NCBI GenBank assembly: GCA_965205365.1
Contig: CBDBGT010000005.1
Span: 310,001 to 374,000 of the forward strand
Direction of reading: 5' to 3'
DNA from: JALZUR01 sp965205365
Lineage (GTDB): Bacteria; Bdellovibrionota; Bdellovibrionia; Bdellovibrionales; UBA1609
DNA length: 64,000 nucleotides
Positions 45,213-53,900 of this stretch are shown one piece after another; position 1 is the stretch's first letter; every line of letters starts with the position of its first letter. Below the pieces are notes generated by a model that searched no databases, was not told where the DNA came from, and worked only from the letters and a program-made list of their open reading frames with translations. The position numbers were made by a program, and so were the translations under genes.

Positions 45213-46763
45213 TCACACGGTTTTTAAATTAAGAATGCGTGCAACATTAAACATGCGTTCTTCATTAAGCTTGGTGCAATAGGCTAGCATACCGGGAAAA
45301 TTTTTACCCTGATAATGTTCTTCTCCCACTGTTAATGGAACAATCATTCTTTTGGATTTTGTGTCATTTGCTTTTAGATAAATCATCTCCAGTTTTTGTT
45401 CAGCAGTAATGGCCTGCTCAATTATGGTTAGTTTGTCGTTAAAAGAGAGTGTTTCTGCTGCTTTTTTGTAAGTATGAGATGTTAGAAATTTATAGATGCG
45501 AGGGTCTGTTCGAATATGTTGTTTTTTAATTGGTACTTTTAATTGAATGCCTTTAAAAGAAGTGCAGCGGCTAAGGGCTACATAGGTTTGTCCGCTGGCA
45601 AATGTGCCGCGTCCAATATCAATGACCATCCGGTCAAATGTTTTGCCTTGGCTTTTGTGGATGGTCACAGCCCATGCTAATCGGAAAGGGTATTGGGTAA
45701 AGCTTCCTGCAGGTTTAGAGACAATTTTTTCGTTTTTAACAGAAAACTTATAAACCTCCCACATGAAAGGTGTGACTGATATTAACCTATCGTTATGGTG
45801 TAACCGAATGTATAAACACTCTTCACCATCTTCGTCGTGTTTTATAGCCTGAATGATGCCAATACTTCCATTTACCCAACGTTTTTTTTGGTCGTTATTG
45901 AGCAGCATGATCTGTGATCCCATTTTAAATTGTAGATTGGTTGCTGTTGGATAATATTCTTTGCCAAAATCTCCACACACTTTTGCCTCGCTGTTGTGGA
46001 GCTCTCCATCTAGAGCATTTAGGTGTTTTTCATTGATTTCACTAGCCTTGGCATTGGTTGTGGTGAGACTGATGGTGAAGGCCTCTTTTTTTGATGTTTC
46101 TGCATCTGGTAAATGCCGCTGATTCAGCTCTTTAATATCTTCTGGCTCTACTGAATTATTACGAACCTTGTTGAGTAGGTTAACAAACGCCTCGTCTTTT
46201 TGGCGGTAGACTGTTTCAAGCTCCACCACTTTTAGGGGTGTGGATTCAAGTGCTTTAGCACTAAAGAAGTAAGGCGTGGTATAATGGGTTTGGAAGATAC
46301 TACGTTCTCTCTTACCAACAACTGGGGGCAGTTGATATAAATCTCCAACAAATATTATTTGTACACCACCAAAAGCTTGAGAAGGATCTGGTCCATACAT
46401 GCGCAAAAACACATCAACACAATCTAGCAAATCTGCTCGCAGCATGGAAACTTCATCGATTATGATGGTTTGTAGTTTTTTGTAGAGCTTAGGCTCTCGT
46501 GGCTTTGTGTTTTTGTTGTGGATTTTCTCAGGAGTAACATCAATATAGAAACTAAAAAAGCGGTGAATAGTTTGGCCTTTCACATTTAATGCAGCAATGC
46601 CGGTTGGAGCCAGGACAACAGACTTCTTATTGGTTTTGTTGCAGAAATAATCTAGCAGTGTGGACTTTCCTGTTCCAGCCTTACCTGTGATAAAGAGGTT
46701 TTGGTTGGTCTCTTCCATTAGGCTTATGGCTTGTTTAAATTGTGGATTTAGATCAAGTTTCAT
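45213..46763 (-). CDS. PIF1/RecD2-like DNA helicase
   Basis: This superfamily 1B helicase has 516 residues. Walker A is FITGKAGTGKSTLL (G27-T35), motif Ia is VVLAPTGIAALNVKGQTIHR, motif II is IIIDEVSML, motif III is FVGDLYQLPPV, and the C-terminal motifs V/VI are AWAVTIHKSQGKTFDRM and TYVALSRC. The last ~80 residues are an unidentified tail with a beta-rich end (RMIVPLTVGEEHYQG). Composition is less AT-rich than the neighbours. It may take part in replication restart or be part of a mobile cargo. Confidence 0.9.
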   Translation of the reverse strand: MKLDLNPQFKQAISLMEETNQNLFITGKAGTGKSTLLDYFCNKTNKKSVVLAPTGIAALNVKGQTIHRFFSFYIDVTPEKIHNKNTKPREPKLYKKLQTIIIDEVSMLRADLLDCVDVFLRMYGPDPSQAFGGVQIIFVGDLYQLPPVVGKRERSIFQTHYTTPYFFSAKALESTPLKVVELETVYRQKDEAFVNLLNKVRNNSVEPEDIKELNQRHLPDAETSKKEAFTISLTTTNAKASEINEKHLNALDGELHNSEAKVCGDFGKEYYPTATNLQFKMGSQIMLLNNDQKKRWVNGSIGIIQAIKHDEDGEECLYIRLHHNDRLISVTPFMWEVYKFSVKNEKIVSKPAGSFTQYPFRLAWAVTIHKSQGKTFDRMVIDIGRGTFASGQTYVALSRCTSFKGIQLKVPIKKQHIRTDPRIYKFLTSHTYKKAAETLSFNDKLTIIEQAITAEQKLEMIYLKANDTKSKRMIVPLTVGEEHYQGKNFPGMLAYCTKLNEERMFNVARILNLKTV

Positions 46764-47161
46764 TTAGCCTCCAATGAGATGTTTGTAGTATATGCATTTC
46801 GTGCACAGAATGAAACCTTTTAAGAAAAGTGGAGCCTTTTTTCTAAAATATTTGGTTAATTTGCTTTTCTTTTATACTCCAGGGGATTTAAAAAACTAAA
46901 ATTTTTATTTCCGCTTTATTTACATAATGCTAGAACAGTCTTATTTTAAAAGTTTTTATGAATGTGGAAGAGATCTTACGGCCAATTCTTTTTGTAATGA
47001 CAGGAGGTCCAAAAGACTATCTACTGGCTCTGGGTGAGCACTGTGGTCAAATCAGAGTCAATGCAGGCTACTCTTGTCATTACCAAGGGAAACTGACACT
47101 TTATTTTGAAAGATTCACCCCTAAAAAAAGGAGTAAATTTATAGGAAATATAGTGACGGAT
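46764..47161. other. gap between helicase and DUF4143 genes
   Basis: About 400 bases, of which 46958-47182 form one weak frame. No terminator or RNA gene was recognised. Confidence 0.35.
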
Positions 47162-47182
47162 CTATCCAGTTCGCACTTTTAA
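46958..47182 (+). CDS. doubtful small protein
   Basis: This 74-codon frame from ATG 46958 encodes a product with no recognised motif (ILRPILFVMTGGPKDYLLAL and a basic end). It overlaps the convergent ATPase gene by 21 bases. It could be a remnant of an acquired gene; I see no good ribosome binding site. Confidence 0.25.
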   Translation: MNVEEILRPILFVMTGGPKDYLLALGEHCGQIRVNAGYSCHYQGKLTLYFERFTPKKRSKFIGNIVTDLSSSHF

Positions 47183-48340
47183 CTCTTCAATAAAAAACGA
47201 CAACGATAGGATGGTTGTATCATTACTGGTAGGGAATTTATCTTCACCAGTGTACACAACAAATTTTTCTTTTACCTTTAAATCGTCACACGCCATGTGA
47301 AAGCCTTTTTTAAGGCTTGGTGTATGACTAGCTTTGATTTCAACCGCCCAATAATCATTCAGTCCAAATTCAATAACCAGATCAATTTTAGCCCCTGCAG
47401 ACGTGCCATAGAAAAAGGGATGAACGCCCGGTGGTAAGGTGTTAATAATTTTTTCAATGACAAACCCCTCCCAACTTTTTCCTAAAACAGGATTCCCCAA
47501 TAAGGCCTCGTAGTTAGGTATTTGGAGCAACGTATGTACAAGGCCGCTGTCTCTGACGTAGGTCCGTGGTGATTTAACCAGTCGCTTTTTAACATTCCCA
47601 TACCAAGGCTCCAGCCTACGAACCAACAACAAATCAACCATAAGATCTAAATATCGGCTAACCGTTACACTTTTAACACCCAAAGAACCTGCCAACTTTG
47701 AGGCGTTGAACAGCTCACCTTGTGTGTGGGCAAGCATGGTCCAAAAGCGCATAAGCGTAACTGCGGGTATACGTGGCCCTAGCTGAGGGATATCACGCTC
47801 TAAATATGTTCGGATAAAATTCTGTCGCCAAGCATGACTGGCCTGATCATCAGAAGCATTATAGCTATTTGGAAACCCGCCACGCATCCATAATTGTTGC
47901 AATGGCGACCCATGAGGTTTTTCAATTTCAAGAGAATTAAGCCCTGTAAGCTCAGAGTAGTGAATCCGACCTGCAAGACTCTCAGAGCTTTGCTTAAGCA
48001 ATTCATTTGAAGCCGAACCAAGTACCAAGAAGCCACCATTGCCATGCCCCTCCCCTCGCCTGGTATCAATGGTGCCGCGTAGTGACATAAACAAGTCAGG
48101 ATAACGCTGGATTTCATCAAGTATTACCAATTTATCAGCATGAAGTCTTAAATAGTGGACAGGGTCTTTTAGTTTCTGAAAATCTTCTGGGTTTTCAAGG
48201 TCTAGATAAATCGAGGGCTGACTCTTGGCAATTTCATGAGCAAGGGTCGTCTTGCCAACTTGGCGTGGTCCAGGAATGGCCACCACAGGATTTTGGTTTA
48301 AACTACAGATAATTTTTTGTGTAAGCTCTCTTTTGTACAT
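47162..48340 (-). CDS. AAA-type ATPase with DUF4143 (nuclease-like) C-terminus
   Basis: This 392-residue protein belongs to the widespread ATP-binding/DUF4143 family. Walker A is AIPGPRQVGKTTLAHEIAKS (G24-T32), Walker B is KLVILDEIQRYPDLFMSLRG, and sensor 1 is FLVLGSASNELL. The C-terminal part has a PD-(D/E)xK-like end (GAKIDLVIEFG, WAVEIKAS) seen in this family. Function is unknown in general. It is clearly richer in G+C than its surroundings, which suggests acquisition by transfer, and it is next to an IS982 relic. Confidence 0.88.
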   Translation of the reverse strand: MYKRELTQKIICSLNQNPVVAIPGPRQVGKTTLAHEIAKSQPSIYLDLENPEDFQKLKDPVHYLRLHADKLVILDEIQRYPDLFMSLRGTIDTRRGEGHGNGGFLVLGSASNELLKQSSESLAGRIHYSELTGLNSLEIEKPHGSPLQQLWMRGGFPNSYNASDDQASHAWRQNFIRTYLERDIPQLGPRIPAVTLMRFWTMLAHTQGELFNASKLAGSLGVKSVTVSRYLDLMVDLLLVRRLEPWYGNVKKRLVKSPRTYVRDSGLVHTLLQIPNYEALLGNPVLGKSWEGFVIEKIINTLPPGVHPFFYGTSAGAKIDLVIEFGLNDYWAVEIKASHTPSLKKGFHMACDDLKVKEKFVVYTGEDKFPTSNDTTILSLSFFIEELKVRTG

Positions 48341-48405
48341 TCTATCAATACTAATATTAAATTTGCAAGGTATTGTCCTGCCTATTGTCGCTTTTAATGA
48401 GAGTA

Positions 48406-48639
48406 ACCCGAGTTGGGACTTTTTAAATCTGGTTTAACATTCTATTTTCATGGCACCTATTAACGGTTTAAAAGGGCGTAGACAATACCCAGTTAATGCT
48501 CATAAAAAATTCACTATAAAGTTTTTAAGACTTGGGTGTCTGGAGTGTTCAATGTGAAACTCTTCCTTTAAAATTCCCAAAACAGTTTAAATAATATTTA
48601 TTTAAAACTTAGGTCCTTAGAAAAGTCTAAACTCGTGTT
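48406..48639 (-). mobile_element. internally deleted IS982 copy (MITE-like, ~234 bp)
   Basis: Both ends of an IS982 remain (ACCCGAG... at 48406, ...CTCGTGTT at 48632-48639), bounded by the direct repeat GAGTA (48401-48405 and 48640-48644). Between them, on the minus strand, is the transposase tail from TVLGILKEEFHIEHSRH onward with one internal stop, matching GILKEEFHLEHSRHRS of the copy at 61033. The middle of the transposase gene is missing, so this copy cannot move by itself. One extra T lies in the right end. Confidence 0.85.
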
Positions 48640-48760
48640 GAGTAAAATAAGGATTTTATTGTTAAGCTAAGTTTTTTTCCAAGATATATGTAGACTGCAT
48701 AAAGAAAATGAATTGCAAACAGCAGTTTTATTTTAACTATTAATAAACGGAGAAATCATT
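48640..48760. other. leader of the small exported-protein gene
   Basis: An AT-rich 120 bases holding a possible promoter for the next gene; ACGGAGAAATC precedes its ATG and serves as ribosome binding site. Confidence 0.35.
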
Positions 48761-49117
48761 ATGAAAAAGAGCCTACTAGCAATTTTATGTTTCACTATTT
48801 TTACAAGTAGTTCTGTGTTTGCTTGCGCAGGATTTGGTCTAACAACAGCAGAACTTAACAGTTCATTGATTGCAATGGATGAATTAGTGAAAGCAGATTC
48901 TAAATTTGATGGACTCATTCTTCTTTCAATTACTTGGAGAGACTTATATGTTAAAGCTGGAGCCGAAGGTGATTGTTCTGCTTCTCATGTCCAAGGTTCT
49001 GTTCAGGTTGTAGCCGAAAGTTCTACAGGTTCTTATTATACCTTTAATGGTTCCGTGGGCCTTTTTAAGTCTGAGGTCTTTGGTGATCACGCAACTATCG
49101 TATTAGAACTAGAATAA
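48761..49117 (+). CDS. small exported protein
   Basis: This 118-residue protein has a clear signal peptide (MKKSLLAILCFTIFTSSSVF) with cleavage after AC or FA (SVFACAGFG). The mature part has two cysteines (CAGF and GDCSAS) and a beta-rich pattern (HVQGSVQVVAESSTGSYYTF). A lipobox could be read at VFAC, so a lipoprotein is possible. It stands alone with its own ribosome binding site. Function is unknown. Confidence 0.7.
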   Translation: MKKSLLAILCFTIFTSSSVFACAGFGLTTAELNSSLIAMDELVKADSKFDGLILLSITWRDLYVKAGAEGDCSASHVQGSVQVVAESSTGSYYTFNGSVGLFKSEVFGDHATIVLELE

Positions 49118-49396
49118 AGATAACCTTCATTGTAATTAAACCACTAGATAAATGAGTGACTCGTGATTTTAAAAGTTAGGAGTTTAAATACAAAAAGAAA
49201 ACTTGCTCATAAAACCTGGCTTTGTGAGTGAGAAAATCAAAGCTGTTTTTAAACTCCATGAAGAGGCCCCTTAAGAATATGTGCTTAAGGCAAGAGTTTG
49301 GCGGTCTTAGCTTCTAAAGTGTCGGCTATACATCCCCATAGGTTTGCCACTTTAATTCGTTGGTTATTGTATTTGTCCTTTAGGATTTTACAAAAA
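49118..49396. other. non-coding gap with a stem-loop
   Basis: This 279-base gap contains CCTTAAG, an 8-base loop and CTTAAGG (49270-49291 region), a 7-bp perfect stem without a T run. I see no gene. Confidence 0.35.
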
Positions 49397-49490
49397 TGGC
49401 GGAGGAGGGGGGATTCGAACCCCCGGTACAATGTTACTTGTACGACAGATTAGCAATCTGCTGGTTTCAGCCACTCACCCACTCCTCCGC
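49397..49490 (-). tRNA. tRNA-Ser (GCT)
   Basis: This is a 94-base class II tRNA on the minus strand. Acceptor GCGGAGG pairs with CCTCCGC, the anticodon loop is TTGCTAA with anticodon GCT, a long variable arm (GTACAAGTAACATTGTAC) is present, and CCA is encoded. Confidence 0.95.
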
Positions 49491-49545
49491 AAAGCGGTAA
49501 TTAAAGACAAAACCTTGCCATTAAATCAAATGGCAATCAATCTAC

Positions 49546-50127
49546 CTAGCAATAATTTTCAGGGAAGAGTTTTCTTTCAATGGCTTCAATTACTGTGTGA
49601 ATAATTTTTATGTGCATTTCTTGAATACGGCCTGAATCATTTGCTGGTATAACAATGGGAACATCTACTATATTTTTAAGTTGTCCGCCTGTTTTACCAA
49701 GTAGGCCTATTGTTTTCATACCAATTCTTTGTGCTGTCTGAACAGCTTCTATGACATTTTCTGAATTGCCGCTTGTAGATAACGCTACAAGAATATCTTC
49801 AGATCTTCCTAAAGCGCTAACTTGTCTTGAAAAAATATATTTAAAACCGTAGTCATTTGATGTGCAGGTGACATGAGAAGGGTCGCCAAGAGCTAAAGCA
49901 CCTAGTGGGCGTCTTTTTTTTAAAAACTGCCCCGTTAGTTCTTCAGCAAAATGCATGGCATCGCAGTGACTTCCACCATTTCCACAAGATAAAGCTTTTC
50001 CATTATTTTTATAACATTCTAAAAGAATGTCAGAAAAATGCTCACACTGCTTTATAAGCTCATCACAATCTATAAAATCTTGAATTATAGATTGGGCTTT
50101 TAATAGGTTGGTTTTCCAAATATTCAT
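49546..50127 (-). CDS. gmhA: phosphoheptose isomerase
   Basis: GmhA converts sedoheptulose 7-phosphate to D-glycero-D-manno-heptose 7-phosphate, the first step to LPS inner-core heptose. This 193-residue SIS-domain protein has ALSCGNGGSHCDAMHFAEEL, TGQFLKKRRPLGALAL and VALSTSGNSENVIEA, the family's phosphate-binding loops. The usual length is ~192. It suggests a Gram-negative envelope with heptose-containing LPS. It stands alone between two tRNA genes. Confidence 0.94.
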   Translation of the reverse strand: MNIWKTNLLKAQSIIQDFIDCDELIKQCEHFSDILLECYKNNGKALSCGNGGSHCDAMHFAEELTGQFLKKRRPLGALALGDPSHVTCTSNDYGFKYIFSRQVSALGRSEDILVALSTSGNSENVIEAVQTAQRIGMKTIGLLGKTGGQLKNIVDVPIVIPANDSGRIQEMHIKIIHTVIEAIERKLFPENYC

Positions 50128-50197
50128 TATATGTAACTATTGCAGCAGGTTTTATTGATTTTCAACCACTTTATGATAGTGATACTTCTGGCTTTGT

Positions 50198-50274
50198 GCG
50201 CTCGTAGCTCAGCTGGATAGAGTACCTGACTACGAATCAGGTGGTCGGAGGTTCGACTCCTTCCGGGCGTGCCA
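50198..50274 (+). tRNA. tRNA-Arg (ACG)
   Basis: The 77-base sequence has acceptor GCGCTCG pairing with CGGGCGT (two G-U pairs), D-arm, anticodon loop CTACGAA with anticodon ACG, T-arm GGAGGTTCGACTCC and an encoded CCA. An island of IS relics and the giant repeat gene begins directly after its 3' end; I found no second copy of the tRNA end in the window. Confidence 0.95.
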
Positions 50275-50304
50275 CTTTTTATTTTAAACGGTCCATACAG
50301 TAAA

Positions 50305-50613
50305 CTATGTGTCAAGAGGGGTTTTAGATCCAAGCTCATAAAGTATTCCCGTACTCGAGTCCTTTAAAACACTGTACTCATCTGTGTAGATCTCGTTCAT
50401 TAGATCAATAAGATGGGCTTCTTCAAAGCGTTCATAACCAAAAAGCTCTCTTACGTGAGTGAAGTTTTTTTGCTCAACATAGCAGTTGTCGTTTTTCTTG
50501 TAGGGCCTGGATCTAGTAAACTCCACAGGTTTTCCATAGTGAGTAAATTCAAGCATACTTTTGTTTAAAAACTCAGTTCCTCAGTCAGAGTTAGATCTAA
50601 GAGCTTTCCTTTT
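50305..50613 (-). pseudogene. C-terminal relic of a DDE integrase-type transposase
   Basis: Minus-strand translation gives ALRSNSD-stop-GTEFLNKSML, then EFTRSRPYKKNDNCYVEQKN and FTHVRELFGYERFEEAH, the end of an rve-type transposase (the KKNDN..VEQKN block is typical). The TGA at 50581-50583 sits where SDxGTEF is expected. Everything upstream of ALRSN is degraded. The relic lies between tRNA-Arg and the giant repeat gene. Confidence 0.7.
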
Positions 50614-50904
50614 TCAATTTTACAAGCTGTCTCATATGCAGATACTATGGCTATCAGGTAATTATTAACTTCTTGGTGTCTCATATATGGGTCTAGATTC
50701 TAGACTAAGTGAGAGCCTAATAAAACGCCATAAAGCCTCTCGGTGTCGTAATAATGGGTCAATCAGCTTGAAAACCATAATTGCGACACCAGACATTTTC
50801 ATGAAATTGGACCATTTCGGTGTCATTAATAATGAATCAATTCGAGGTTTAGTATATAAAAATTTAAACTTTAAGATGTTTTTAAGTTATTCCGAAATAT
50901 ATAA
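50614..50904. other. non-coding stretch with degenerate direct and inverted repeats
   Basis: CGGTGTCGTAATAATGGGTC (50741-50760) is repeated imperfectly at 50818-50837 (CGGTGTCATTAATAATGAAT), and the inverse CGACACC lies between them (50784-50790). This may be the decayed end of a transposable element. The start of the giant gene follows; its ribosome binding site is weak. Confidence 0.4.
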
Positions 50905-53900
50905 ATGAGCCGTTTTATTAATTATGTTATTTTTTCTGTCTTATTTTTTCAAGTAGGATGTGTAAATTCCGAAGACACTGTTCAAGTACTTGCTCCTGCA
51001 ACATTAAATTTTATAAATTTAACTTCAACTGGAGAAGCAACTTTAGCAACCACGCCAAGTTTTACTTGGGTTGTTGATCTTTCATCGACTTATGAACTTG
51101 CAAGATATGAAGTCGCTGTGGGAACAAGCTTTGGTGGTGCAGATGTTTTAAGCTGGCAAGGTGTAGGAACATTGACAACTTATTATGGTATACATTTAAA
51201 CTTGAGTTATTTTACGAATTATTATTTTTCTGTTAGAGCTGTGGACAGTGGTGGTTCTTTAACAGAACCTATAATAAGTGATTCTTTTCAAGTACCTATT
51301 CCTCCAACATTAAGTTTTATAAGTTTAACTTCAAGTGGAGAAGCAACTTTAGTAGCTACGCCAAGTTTTACTTGGACTGTTAATCGTTCATCGACTTATG
51401 AACTTGAAAGATATGAAGTGGCTGTGGGGACAAGCTCGGGTGGTGTAGATGTTTTAGGTTGGCAAGGTGTAGGAACATTGACAACTTATCATGGTATAAA
51501 TTTAGACTTGAGTTATTCTACGAATTATTATTTTTCCGTCAGAGCTGTGGACAGTGGTGGTTCTTTAACAGAACCTATAATAAGTGATTCTTTTCAAGTA
51601 CCTATTCCTCCAACATTAAGTTTTATAAGTTTAACTTCAAGTGGAGAGGCAACTTTAGTAGCTACGCCAAGTTTTACTTGGACTGTTAATCGTTCATCGA
51701 CTTATGAACTTGAAAGATATGAAGTTGCTATTGGGACAAGTTCCGGTGGTGTAGATGTTTTAGGTTGGCAAGGTGTAGGAACATTGACAACTTATCATGG
51801 TATAAATTTAGACTTGAGTTATTCTACGAATTATTATTTTTCCGTCAGAGCTGTGGACAGTGGGGGTGTTTCAACAGTGCCGAGAGTCAGTGAGGCTTTT
51901 CAAGTACCTATTCCTCCAACATTAAGTTTTATAAGTTTAACTTCAAGTGGAGAGGCAACTTTAGTAGCTACGCCAAGTTTTACTTGGACTGTTAATGGTT
52001 CATCGACTTATGAACTTGAAAGATATGAAGTGGCTGTGGGGACAAGTTCCGGTGGTGTAGATGTTTTAGGTTGGCAAGGTGTAGGAACATTGACAACTTA
52101 TCATGGTATAAATTTAGACCTGAGTTATTCTACGAATTATTATTTTTCCGTCAGAGCTGTGGACAGTGGTGGTTCTTTAACAGAACCTATAATAAGTCAG
52201 GCTTTTCAAGTACCTATTCCTCCAACATTAAGTTTTATAAATTTAACTTCAAGTGGAGAGGCAACTTTAGCAGCTACGCCAAGTTTTACTTGGACTGTTA
52301 ATGGTTCATCGACTTATGAACTTGAAAGATATGAAGTGGCTGTGGGGACAAGTTCCGGTGGTGTAGATGTTTTAGGTTGGCAAGGTGTAGGAGCAGTGAC
52401 AACTTACCAGGCTACAAGTTTAAGCTTGGATTATTCTACGAATTATTATTTTTCTGTTAGAGCTGTGGACAGTGGGGGTGTTTCAACAGTGCCGAGAGTC
52501 AGTGAGGCTTTTCAAGTACCTATTCCTCCAACATTAAGCTTTGAGACTTTAACTTCAAGTGGAGAGGCAACTTTAGTAGCTACGCCAAGTTTTACTTGGA
52601 CTGTTAATGGTTCATCGACTTATGAACTTGAAAGATATGAAGTGGCTGTGGGGACAAGCTCGGGTGGTGTAGATGTTTTAAGCTGGCAAGGTGTAGGAGC
52701 AGTGACAACTTACCAGGCTACAAGTTTAAGCTTGGATTATTCTACGAATTATTATTTTTCTGTTAGAGCTGTGGACAGTGGGGGTGTTTCAACAGTGCCG
52801 AGAGTCAGTGAGGCTTTTCAAGTACCTATTCCTCCAACATTAAGCTTTGAGACTTTAACTTCAAGTGGAGAGGCAACTTTAGTAGCTACGCCAAGTTTTA
52901 CTTGGACTGTCAATGGTTCATCGACTTATGAACTTGAAAGATATGAAGTGGCTATTGGGACAAGCTCGGGTGGTGTAGATGTTTTAAGCTGGCAAGGTGT
53001 AGGAGCAGTGACAACTTATCAGGCTACAAGTTTAAGCTTGGATTATTCTACGAATTATTATTTTTCCGTCAGGGCCGTGGACAGTGGGGGTGTTTCAACA
53101 GTGCCGAGAGTCAGTGAGGCTTTTCAAGTACCTATTCCTCCAACATTAAGTTTTATAAGTTTAACTTCAAGTGGAGAAGCAACTTTAGTAGCTACGCCAA
53201 GTTTTACTTGGACTGTTAATCGTTCATCGACTTATGAACTTGAAAGATATGAAGTGGCTGTGGGGACAAGTTCCGGTGGTGTAGATGTTTTAGGTTGGCA
53301 AGGTGTAGGAACATTGACAACTTATCATGGTATAAATTTAGACTTGAGTTATTCTACGAATTATTATTTTTCCGTCAGAGCTGTGGACAGTGGTGGTTCT
53401 TTAACAGAACCTATAATAAGTGATTCTTTTCAAGTACCTATTCCTCCAACATTAAGTTTTATAAGTTTAACTTCAAGTGGAGAGGCAACTTTAGTAGCTA
53501 CGCCAAGTTTTACTTGGACTGTTAATCGTTCATCGACTTATGAACTTGAAAGATATGAAGTTGCTATTGGGACAAGTTCCGGTGGTGTAGATGTTTTAGG
53601 TTGGCAAGGTGTAGGAGCAGTGACAACTTACCAGGCTACAAGTTTAAGCTTGGATTATTCTACGGATTATTATTTTTCCGTCAGAGCTGTGGACAGTGGT
53701 GGTTCTTTAACAGAACCTATAATAAGTGATTCTTTTCAAGTACCTATTCCTCCAACATTAAGTTTTGAGACTTTAACTTCAAGTGGAGAGGCAACTTTAG
53801 TAGCTACGCCAAGTTTTACTTGGACTGTTAATGGTTCATCGACTTATGAACTTGAAAGATATGAAGTGGCTGTGGGGACAAGTTCCGGTGGTGTAGATGT

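Noticed and set aside
50198..50274. tRNA-Arg as a proven integration site
   Set aside because: No direct repeat of the tRNA 3' end and no integrase gene was found in the window.
50687..50908. 73-codon plus-strand frame before the giant gene
   Set aside because: No ribosome binding site and no motif; the DNA contains element-like repeats.
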